A DNA stretch of 64,000 bases from Megaustenia siamemsis (taxonomy: Eukaryota; Mollusca; Gastropoda; Stylommatophora; Ariophantidae): the NCBI GenBank assembly GCA_032433765.1, contig JAVIAB010000160.1, forward strand, positions 39,677,917 through 39,741,916, written 5' to 3'. Of the stretch, positions 56,495-64,000 are shown piece by piece (the first letter of the stretch is position 1; each line of letters starts with the position of its first letter). The notes below the pieces were generated by a model. That model was not told the DNA's origin, did not search any database, and saw only the letters and a list, made by a program, of their open reading frames with translations. The position numbers and the translations under genes were made by a program.

Positions 56495-57005
56495 GGAGAA
56501 ATAGCAATGTTTACGGTAAATTACTAATTCATGGCAGAAATAGCAATGTTAACGGTAAATTACTCATTCATGGTAGAAATAGCAATGTTAACGGTAAATT
56601 ACTCAATCATGGCAGAAATAGCAATGTTAACGGTAAATTACTCATTCATGGCAGAAATAGCAATGTTAACGGTAAATTACTCATTCATGGCAGAAATAGC
56701 AATGTTAAAGGTAAATTACTCATTCGTCGCAGAAATAGCAATGTTAACGGTAAATTACTATTCATGGCAGAAATAGCAATGTTAAAGGTAAATTACTCAT
56801 TCATGGTAGAAATAGCAATGTTAACGGTAAATTACTCATTCATGGCAGAAATAGCAATGTTAACGGTAAATTACTCATTCGTGTCAGAAATAGCAATGTT
56901 AACGGTAAATTACTCATTCATGGCAGAAATAGCAATGTTAACGGTAAATTACTCATTCGTGGCAGAAATAGCAATGTTAACGGTAAATTACTCATTCGTG
57001 GTAAC
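56495..57005. repeat. 39-bp minisatellite
   Basis: About 13 copies of a 39-bp unit with GCAGAAATAGCAATGTTAAC and GGTAAATTACTCATTCATG. Open in the plus frame (MAEIAMLTVNYSF period), a repeat product. Confidence 0.97.
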
Positions 57006-57030
57006 CAGTTAATTTAACAGTCAACACTTA

Positions 57031-57234
57031 AGAAAAAAATAGTAAAGAGCCCCCGTCACGCCAAGTGGCGTATAGGGAATATGGTGTTAGTGACCATATT
57101 TTTACAGACCTTCGGCACATGATATTTGGGGTAATGTGGTCGATATTACGCCCGTGCCGCTTTCGGTTGGGATCGAACCCTACCTCTTGTTCTTTGTAGT
57201 CCAGTTCACTAACCACTGAGCTATCGCGGCTCAT
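57031..57234 (-). mobile_element. SINE1 copy with internal deletion and target-site duplication
   Basis: The CCCAGCC...GGGAAAGTAAAG body block is missing. Head and 3' part are joined at GCCGCTTTCGGTTGGGATCG. GTCAACACTTA flanks it at 57020-57030 and 57235-57245. Confidence 0.93.
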
Positions 57235-57496
57235 GTCAACACTTAGTCATGGCATAAACACTAGTATTTGTTGATAACCAATTGATTAATCATTACAGGA
57301 ATAACGGTTATAGTCAACACTTATTTATTCTACATTTTGAAAGAACGAATTCGTCCATCAATTAGTTAGCAGTAAATTCATGAGGTCCCATTATTGTCTG
57401 TCGTCATGGTAACGACCAATGTCTCTATGCAACATGATGACATAGTCTTTAGGTTCTAAAACATTTCACCGAGAGAGAGAGGTTTCAGCCATTTTT

Positions 57497-57600
57497 TATC
57501 ATCATCATCATCATGAAGCACCGGGCCTACTGGCGTAGGTGATCATGTCTCTCCATAACTTTCGATCTCGACAGTTCTTTATCATATCTGTTGTTGACCT
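57497..57600 (-). mobile_element. LINE-B 3' end, cut by the gap
   Basis: CATGAAGCACCGGGCCTACT, CTCCATAACTTTCGATCTCG and TTGTTGACCT match the LINE-B end at 39608, then the run of N begins. Confidence 0.88.
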
Positions 57601-57700
57601 NNNNNNNNNNNNNNNNNNNNNNNNNNNNNNNNNNNNNNNNNNNNNNNNNNNNNNNNNNNNNNNNNNNNNNNNNNNNNNNNNNNNNNNNNNNNNNNNNNNN
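57601..57700. other. assembly gap, 100 N
   Basis: Exactly 100 N, the usual placeholder for a gap of unknown size. Sequence on the right side differs in character from the left. Confidence 0.99.
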
Positions 57701-57705
57701 ATGGG

Positions 57706-57955
57706 GGAGCCGCGATAGCTCAGTGGTTAGTGAACTGGACTACAGAGGACAAGGGGTAGGGTTCGATCCAACTGACGGCTTCTGGGTTCACCCAGCCTTA
57801 AATGGGTACCATTTTTTTTCTGGGAAGTAAAGCAGCACGGGCATAATACCGACCACATTACCCCAAAAATCATGTGCTGAAGGTCTGTAAAATATAAGGT
57901 CACTAACAACACATTTCCCTATACGCCACTTGCGTGACGGGGGCACTTTACTTTT
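57706..57955 (+). mobile_element. SINE1 copy with several single-base deletions
   Basis: Full-length, but with GATCCAAC for GATCCCAAC, TACCATTTT for TACCGGATTTT, GGGAAGTAAAG for GGGAAAGTAAAG and CACTTGCGTG for CACTTGGCGTG. Confidence 0.93.
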
Positions 57956-57964
57956 TTTTTTTTA

Positions 57965-58085
57965 CTTAAGAGAATGGCTTGTTGCAGAAGGTCAACAACA
58001 GAAATGATAAATAGCTGCAGAGATCGAAAGTTTTGGAGAGACTGATCACCTACGCCACTAGGCCCGGTACTTGATGATGATGATG
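57965..58085 (+). mobile_element. LINE-B 3'-terminal fragment
   Basis: AGGTCAACAACAGAAATGAT, GATCACCTACGCCAC and GGTACTTGATGATGATG. One base is missing in GAGACTGATC against GAGACATGATC. Confidence 0.88.
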
Positions 58086-58089
58086 ATTA

Positions 58090-58227
58090 TGCCAGTGCCC
58101 TTTCTTTCCCAGAAAAAAATTAGGGACCCATTTAAGGCTGGGTGAATCCGGAAGCTGTCGTTGGATCGACCCTACCTCTTGTCCTTTGCAGTCCAGTTCA
58201 CTACCACTGAGCTATCGTGGCTCCACT
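58090..58227 (-). mobile_element. SINE1 head-half copy
   Basis: Minus-strand 5' half from GGAGCCACGATAGCTCAG to the CCCAGAAA block, with deletions in GTCGTTGGATCGACCC and CACTACCACTG. Confidence 0.88.
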
Positions 58228-58375
58228 TTTATACAATAAAGCTATTATAATACTGTTTTGCTTATTTATAAGTTTTTACATTTTTTTCCATCAGAAAGTC
58301 AACATTAGATTTTATATAAAATCAAAAGATGAAAAATAATTAGAAACATCTGATGGAAATAAGGCAGCCACTTAC

Positions 58376-58494
58376 CATTCCCCAAGACCCACGGAGGACA
58401 GGACCAGGTAGTCGCTGTCTGAAGATGGTAAGTGCCATAACAGGCTTCTCCGTCCAAACATGTCTCGGCCAAACCATAACTTCTGAGTGTCAGC
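58376..58494 (-). CDS. ASNSD1: ASNSD1-like gene, exon with GRDxFGRRSL motif
   Basis: Part of an asparagine-synthetase-domain protein with an N-terminal class II glutamine amidotransferase. The 119-bp exon is bounded by a good acceptor (pyrimidine-rich tract, ATTATGACAG) and a donor GTAAGT. It reads [18 protein letters not shown], then [18 protein letters not shown]. From memory, human ASNSD1 has [17 protein letters not shown] at the same place, a near-perfect match. This segment follows the substrate-binding loop in the glutaminase fold. The frame is intact. Further exons, with the ATP-binding synthetase half, would lie leftwards; only SINE and LINE sequence and then the gap follow, so the gene is cut here. 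Confidence 0.9.
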
Positions 58495-58557
58495 CTGTCA
58501 TAATGTGAGGTAGTAGGGGGAAAATAAACATTGCATGAAGAAAAACTCTTTTTCTGA

Positions 58558-58620
58558 CAGACAGAGAGAGAGAGAGAGGAGAGAAAGCGATGGTGGGAGA
58601 GAGAGAGTGGGGAGTGAGAT
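58558..58620. repeat. GA microsatellite
   Basis: GAGAGA runs with interruptions. Confidence 0.9.
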
Positions 58621-58839
58621 TTAAAGCCATAAAGTTGGCTTATTATAAGTTTTGTAAATACTTTTCCAGGTCATGATATTAGCTATATGGCATAATACCT
58701 CTCTATTTTTTGTCTCTCTTTTCATAATTTGTGTACAAGAGCGAGCCTCCATCATACCACATGGTGGAGGGAATGTGTTAGTGTTCACATTTTTTTTTTT
58801 TTACATACTTTCAGTATACAATTTTTGGATAATGTAACT

Positions 58840-58985
58840 GATATCACACCAGTGTCATATTTCTTTCCTAGAAAAATCAGGTACCCATTTCAGACTAGAT
58901 GAACCTGGAAGTTGCTGATCCCAATCAAACCAGACCACTTGAGTTTAGTCTAGTTTACTAACCACAACCAGTTACAGAGGTTTCC
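58840..58985 (-). mobile_element. SINE1, old diverged copy
   Basis: TTTCTTTCCTAGAAAAATCA, GGTACCCATTTCAGACTAGA, CTAGTTTACTAACCAC follow SINE1 order on the minus strand with many changes. Confidence 0.65.
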
Positions 58986-59265
58986 TAATTTTTTTTATTT
59001 GTGGTCTCAAAAGTTTCTAAATTAAATTTGTAAGCATCAAATAATGAGAAACAACTTCTATAATCAGAATTACAAAATAATTGAGTTAAAGACATTGAAG
59101 AGTTTGTAATCTCTCAAAGCTCATGTGTACTCTGAATGCTCAAGAATAATTGAAGAGACATCAAGATTGTCATATTTTTATTCAACCTAATTAATTTGTT
59201 GGAAATAGATGATCACAATATTTTGTCAAGTAAAATCAGCAACCATGTTGAGATAGACATTGCAA
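58986..59265. other. intronic sequence of the ASNSD1-like gene, nothing recognised
   Basis: AT-rich, between two candidate exons. Confidence 0.5.
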
Positions 59266-59269
59266 GGTT

Positions 59270-59380
59270 CATCATCACTGCATACCAGATGAATCCATAG
59301 GTGTTCTATATCTCCCTGGAGAAATCCTAGGAGACTCCAGGCATATGTGCATGAACTCCATAGCATGCCAGGGATCCACA
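59270..59380 (-). CDS. ASNSD1: ASNSD1-like gene, probable exon with indels
   Basis: Minus strand reads EFMHICLESPR, then in the next frame LQGDIEHLW and, after a missing base, FIWYA. This follows human ASNSD1 in the segment around EVQGPWSFIYYQ, which belongs exactly between the exons at 60622 and 58376. Joining FIWY to [11 protein letters not shown] of the next exon mirrors the human order FIYYQASSHYLWFGRD. At least two single-base shifts are needed, and neither splice site is convincing (CAG followed by TGATG where GTGATG would be expected). Borders are approximate. It could be a decayed exon or poor base quality. Confidence 0.55.
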
Positions 59381-60415
59381 GGGTAGGAGACAATAATAAT
59401 AAATGAATATTATTATAGAGGGAAACTTCCGAGGCGATAATTCAGGGAATCATAAAAGGAAGAGTATGTATTACAGCACTCAAAAAAATGACAAATAAAC
59501 AACAACAGAAAAAAACAATATATGGTCCTAAGCAGGATATCGAACCCGTACTCCATGCACTGCGCCTTGCCACAAGAAGCCAAACGCATGTGAACACTGC
59601 GCGCGCGCGCACACACACTCTCTGTGTATTCTTTTTTTTTTATTTCATAGAACACAATGTTCGATACATAATACAATGAACGATATATTTTTCCCTTAAA
59701 ATTAGAATTTCTCAAAAGCAAATTTAAAATATATAAACTGTAAGTAAGTAAAGCCACAAACCAAACCTGCCAAAATATGAAAGCCCAAGGTCCATGATTT
59801 CCTGCATGGTTTTCAAGATTTCTTCCTCTGTGTGCTGCTAACTAAATGTCTAAACAGAACTTGTGTGTCATTTGCATGCTCCTCTATCTATTTCATGAAG
59901 AAAGCAAAAATACGAACCATCATTAATCCAAACTAGATTATTTTGACATGTGCACTCAAACAAAAGGTAACTTATAAATTATCAAATTACTGAAGTAGAC
60001 AGTCAGTATGAATTTGGAATTTATTATTTTGTTGGCTTATCATGTCCAGAATTATGATTTTTCACTCTTTCTCTCCTACAGTCACGTAGCCAACATGTTA
60101 TGTCCCTTTCATATAAAAATAATTAATAATCAGTTTTACAGCAGCTTCCCATTTCTATGCATCTTGATGCATCTTTATGCCTTAACCCTTATGTTCCTTT
60201 TAGTTTCTTTGTATCATATATATATATATAGTTCCAACAGAAAATTTTAATGTGAGCATTGAAAAAGGCAAATTATGACAAATCTGGACTGGATTGACCA
60301 AGGCAGATTTAAAATTGCTTCAGGTAACATAATGTGTGAGGAAAACCTCATGACAAATGAGAAAAAAAGGAGAACAAGAGTGTTGAGAAGTCAGAGCTGA
60401 GATAGATGGAATTAT
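59381..60415. other. intronic sequence, CG/CA microsatellite at 59598-59622
   Basis: GCGCGCGCGCACACACAC run; several short open frames without support. Confidence 0.55.
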
Positions 60416-60417
60416 AG

Positions 60418-60503
60418 ATATTACAAAATGTTATGTTAGATATTACAAGATGTTATGTTAGATATTACAAAATGTTATGTTTAGATATTACAAAATGTTA
60501 TGA
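60418..60503. repeat. 22-bp tandem repeat, four copies
   Basis: GATATTACAAAATGTTATGTTA units. Confidence 0.9.
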
Positions 60504-60621
60504 AAATCAAAGAGTTGTAGATTCAAACACTCTAAAGACAGAGAGCTATGGAAAGAAAAAATCACCAATGCAAAACAGAACAAGAAAGTGACATTTAAAC
60601 AAAGAACACTTGTGTTTCTAC

Positions 60622-60818
60622 CTGAATGCCATCAAAAATCTCTCCATTCCACAAAAGGGAGTTGCCTTTGGCATCCCTGACAGGCTGTGGTGTCACTTGA
60701 CCTCGGAGGTGAGAACACAACCCTGCATGTAGCCCTTAACATCTTCAGTGAGACTGAAGCATGTTTTGTGCAGACATCTGGACCTCGATGTTGCAGTAAA
60801 GATCATAAACAATGCATG
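60622..60818 (-). CDS. ASNSD1: ASNSD1-like gene, exon with RGPD and NGEI motifs, frameshifted
   Basis: The 197-bp exon lies between a strong acceptor (TTATTTTCTTTAG) and a GTAGAAA donor after CAG. It encodes QHRGPDVC in one frame and [20 protein letters not shown] plus [10 protein letters not shown] in another. Human ASNSD1 has QRGPN, LHLRGVLTTQPV and LWNGEIFSGI in this order. RGPx and NGEI are the glutamine-binding and oxyanion motifs of class II amidotransferases. The two frames do not join: about 13 bases are lacking between VVFS and HLRG, and a TGA precedes LLQHRGPD in the first frame. Decay and sequencing indels are both possible. Confidence 0.85.
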
Positions 60819-60914
60819 CTAAAGAAAATAATATATGTTATTCATGTGCTAGCTAAAGTAATCATAACATATACAAGTTATTCTTAGGGGAGCAAAACAA
60901 TATTGCTAGATCTA

Positions 60915-61640
60915 TCGTCATCATCATGTGCCATACTGGTTGGCGTAGGCGATCATGTCCTTCCACAATCTTCTATCTACAGTGCATCGTATCAGTTCTG
61001 TGTTGACTATTTTCCAACCCATGACACCAAGCTATCCAGCATTTTCTCTCTTTGTCATCCACGATCTATCTTTCTTTTGATTTTGCCAGTTGTAACCAAG
61101 TATTCCAACTTTCCTCCTCTCTGTGCCTGAAAATGTTGATTGTTGTCTTTCTGATGTTTTTTTTAGGAGCTCCCTTTTTGTGATGGCCTCCCTTAGAACT
61201 TCCCCATTGGTCTTTTATTTTGCCAGTTGTAACCAGTATTCCAACTTTCCTCCTCTCTGTGCCTGAAAAATGTTGATTGTTTCTTTCTGATGTTTTTTTA
61301 GGAGCTCCCTTTTTGTGTTGGCCTCCCTTAGAACTTCCCATTGGTCTTTTTATCTGTCCAGGAAACTTTCAACATTCTTCTGAGAATCCATCTCTGTGGC
61401 CTCCAATCATCTTTTCATTGTTTGTCTACTGTCCATGAATTCGCTTCTAGGTCAGAATTGGTTCTATATAGCACTGATGAACTCTCTTTCTCATTTCTAT
61501 TGACATAGATTTGTTGCATAAGATATTTTTCATTTTCTGAAATGCTATTTTGGCCTGAACTATTCTGCTTTTTATTTTCTGCGGTGCATCTTCATCTGAT
61601 GTTATTATTGTGCCCATTTGTGCTAAATCTATACAAGACC
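60915..61640 (-). mobile_element. LINE-A fragment with a 131-bp internal tandem duplication
   Basis: Minus-strand LINE-A from the tail (CATCATGTGCCATACTGG) through GKI, EANTKREL, MLKVSW-like, IEPILT and NEM-type segments to the SDEDAPQKIKSRIVQAKIAF region. 61076-61206 is repeated at 61213-61345. Lies in an intron of the ASNSD1-like gene, antisense features not seen. Confidence 0.88.
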
Positions 61641-61779
61641 TTTTTTGGCTATACAGAGGGTTGAAAACAGGCAGATGTTGATCTTTAAAACAAGTGTGAC
61701 AATGTCCATTAGATTGATTTCTTTGGCACACACTTGACAACTGTTAATGGAATGAATAGTTCTCTTCATCCTCATCTTC

Positions 61780-62045
61780 ATCAAAATCATGTGCCATACC
61801 GTAGGTGATCATGCCCTTCTACAATCTTCTAGCCATAGTGCATCATATCAATTATGTTGTTGACTGTTTTCCATGCCTAATCGTCTTTTCATTTGTTTGT
61901 CCACGTCCATGATTCACTTCTATAAGTCAGAATTGGCTCTATATAGCACCGATAAAATCCCTTTCTCACTTCTATTGACACTGACTTGTTGTAAAAGACG
62001 TTATTTTCTGAAATGCTATTTTGGCCTGAGCTATTCTTCATCATC
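61780..62045 (-). mobile_element. LINE-A fragment with internal deletion
   Basis: ATCATGTGCCATACCGTAGG, then a jump from TGTTTTCCATGCC to TAATCGTCTTTTCATTTG, leaving out about 250 bp of the element, then TTCTATTGACACTGACTTGT. Confidence 0.85.
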
Positions 62046-62099
62046 AGCCTTTAAATGGATGTTAAGTGAGCATAGATGCAGTAAAGCCATCATATATTT

Positions 62100-62480
62100 A
62101 AACCTTTAGACCCAACATATTTGACTTCAGTACAACATTTTAAGTTTCAGATTGCCTTCCCTCTTTGATCCCCACATCCTTGGTCAGACTGGTTAGTCTG
62201 TTACTGGGAGCATCAGTGAGGTGGAGCAAGGCTTGGATCTGCAGCTGATCGCAGATCGTGATGCAATCAACTGTGGGTCTGTGACCACTCTCAGCTCATT
62301 TGCTGGATGCGTGTCTTGGCCCCATTCATTAGCTTTGAGTTTTAACTGGGAATATTGATGTTTTGATGATAATTATCAACATATAGTAGGACAAACCCTG
62401 CCAAGAATATTATAGAACAACAACAACTTAAATGGTTTTCCACCTGGTCAGAATGAACCCTTATCAATCACCATCAAGGG
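62100..62480. other. intronic sequence, nothing recognised
   Basis: More GC-rich than its surroundings (62160-62330), no frame or repeat that I can name. Confidence 0.45.
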
Positions 62481-62484
62481 AGTC

Positions 62485-62645
62485 TTCTTGAGAATGCGTG
62501 GAAAAAGACCAAGAGGAAGACCAGAAGAGATGGATAGATGCAGTGACAAGGATAACCAAAGAAAGTTTCTGACAGAGACAGTGTAGATAGAAACGACAAG
62601 AAGCAGACACCTTTAATAATCAATGAAAAGAGAAAGAAGAAAAGA
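62485..62645 (+). mobile_element. LINE C-terminal scrap
   Basis: RKRPRGRPRR-like coding followed by GATGGATAGATGC and an A/G-rich end AGAAAGAAGAAAAGAAG. Confidence 0.5.
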
Positions 62646-62854
62646 AGAAGAGATAATTATTAGACAGAACAAAAATATATATAGTAACTGGACATTGATA
62701 AACCACGACACAATTTAGGTGATTCAATGAAAAGAGAAACAGTAAATGAAGGAAGAAGATTATTATTAGCAGAACAAAAATATATATATCATAACGTGAG
62801 ACTTGCATTACGATAAGCTTGAATGGTTGCTTACTATACAAAAAAAACATTCTT

Positions 62855-63165
62855 ATAGTTATTACACCCAAGACTTTGGTGTTCATTTCTCTCCACAGCT
62901 TTCTATTTCTACAGTTGTTTATCAATTGTGCTGTTTACTTCCTACCAACCCTTTCTCTTAAACTGACTAGTATCTTTTCTCTCTACCTCTCCTTTCCTCA
63001 ATATCTATAGTTGGTCACATTATATTCCATTGATTTCCTTCTCATTGCAATTTACATGGTCAAAACATTGATAATCACTTCCTCCTGGTGTTGCTCACAA
63101 GTGTTCTTTTTTCTCATGCCTTATTAGGACAGTCTTATTACTATTTTCAGCTATCTATTATATCA
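62855..63165 (-). mobile_element. LINE-B-like 3' fragment, diverged
   Basis: CTCCACAGCTTTCTATTTCT, ACTGACTAGTATCTTTTCTC and TTACATGGTCAAAACATTG follow LINE-B order at lower identity. Confidence 0.75.
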
Positions 63166-63384
63166 TCAAAATGAGTAAACATAAACTATAAAAACCAATA
63201 GATCAGTTTTTGAAGAGTGGAAAAGTAAAGAAGAGAGGAGAGATGTGTATCTAGAAGATGATTTTCTAATAGAAAAAGCAATATACTTTACTACTTTATT
63301 AATAGTACTTATTTAGAGTAAAGTTATTGTAAGCTCTTTAGACTTTAGCTAAGCTTGTCTAACTTAAACTAAAACTTGACTCAC

Positions 63385-63653
63385 CACCATTTCCTCTTCA
63401 TTTTTATGCTGTGTCCATGACTCCGCGGTAAGTATTTCTTGACCAGCATCCTTGGAAAGATTGGTCAATGGTGATGACGATTCTGATAGATCTGATAACC
63501 TTTTAATATGATTAGAATTCTCTGTAGCTGATGCTACTGAGTGTGTTTTATTATAATTTGAATATGTGTTTGTCTGTGGTTTCCTTGCCAGTGGCATGGA
63601 GCAAACAAAGCAAATCCCACACATTGCTGGTTTCTGTTTAGTGTCTATTAATC
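63385..63653 (-). CDS. ASNSD1: ASNSD1-like gene, probable first coding exon
   Basis: A 269-bp open exon between a good acceptor (TTGTTTGTTGTACAG) and a donor GTG/GTGAGT. The ATG at 63622-63624 starts MCGICFVC. Cys2 after the initiator Met is the nucleophile of class II glutamine amidotransferases, and human ASNSD1 begins MCGICC. The following Ser/Asn-rich residues (KRLSDLSESSSPLTNLSKDA) do not resemble human ASNSD1 and may be a lineage-specific insertion. Strand and order agree with the other exons. The phase to the next exon does not fit cleanly. The acceptor upstream of the ATG implies a 5' untranslated exon beyond 63653. Confidence 0.65.
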
Positions 63654-64000
63654 CTGTACAACAAACAACATGTACAATTAACTCAAGTAATATATTTGTA
63701 TTTTTTAAGTAGTGTCAACCAACTAGTCTACTTTTCCACTGTTTGTCATAAACTTGATCAAGTCAGTTGAGTCTTAGTAGTTTACTTTAACTTTAAATAT
63801 ATTCTTATTAATTTCCTTACTATAATTGATTTAGTTAAAATAATTTAGTAAATGTACACAGTAGCACAGTTTAGTTATAATAAACTAGTTGCAATACAAC
63901 TCAGTACTACAACAGTATTAACACTTGACTAACCACTACTAGTTTCTATACACTAAACTTGACTACTTTAATGTTGACTTTAAACACATTAATTTTACTA
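63654..64000. other. upstream intron of the ASNSD1-like gene
   Basis: AT-rich, with several ACTTGACTA and TAGTTxxA motifs; no promoter or exon recognised. Confidence 0.45.

Noticed and set aside
60495..60600. LINE-like end (KDRELWKEKITNAKQ)
   Set aside because: Only one short block agrees with LINE C-termini; chance cannot be excluded.

Overview
The window is repeat-dominated animal nuclear DNA. I see no operons, no prokaryotic gene organisation and no rRNA or functional tRNA gene. Remains of several non-LTR retrotransposon (LINE) families, tRNA-derived SINEs, two DNA transposon lineages and at least 15 long minisatellite arrays fill most of it. The LINE protein strings and the tRNA-headed SINEs suggest an invertebrate. 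A mollusc, perhaps a sacoglossan sea slug, is my best guess from memory of similar proteins; the window itself does not prove it.

Layout. 1-905: 60-bp array grown in a LINE-A fragment. 1298-2468: SINE1 and two MITE-like elements. 3650-7230: LINE-A copy, then 96-bp and 39-bp arrays. 7231-10771: LINE-C copy, a LINE C-terminus and a full-length IS630/Tc1-like transposon. 10876-20133: SINE1, SINE2 and SINE3 copies, LINE-E with its array, an RNase H LINE, LINE-C and LINE-D. 20565-25330: MITE, 38-bp array, old SINEs. 25795-29715: minisatellite split by a Tigger element with an intact 529-codon transposase. 30060-42240: large arrays (69, 54, 38, 19 and 18 bp units) with LINE and SINE pieces between them. 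42241-48985: LINE-B copy, transposase remnant, and an RNase H LINE with an array inside its C-terminal coding region. 50295-57600: LINE-E with array, LINE-B, C, F and G pieces, SINE1 copies and a dimeric SINE. 57601-57700: run of 100 N. 57701-64000: a contig with different character, holding the only host gene I recognise, four exons of an ASNSD1-like gene on the minus strand. They carry the glutaminase half (MCGIC, RGPD, NGEI and GRDxFGRRSL motifs); the synthetase half is not in the window.

Main theme. Several minisatellites appear to have been born inside the 3' coding part of LINEs: 1-770 in LINE-A, 39785-41165 in LINE-B, 14290-15110 and 50440-50890 in LINE-E, 46140-47925 in an RNase H LINE. 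A 131-bp tandem duplication in LINE-A at 61076-61345 looks like an early stage. Later elements then inserted into arrays (Tigger; LINE-B at 42241). Many long open frames here are products of tandem repeats and should not be read as genes.

Labels LINE-A to LINE-H and SINE1 to SINE4 are local names only. LINE-A and LINE-B are close relatives (APE-type, RT plus a C-terminal GHxxRR/GRxRGRxRE region, microsatellite 3' tail); clade assignment was not possible without a search.
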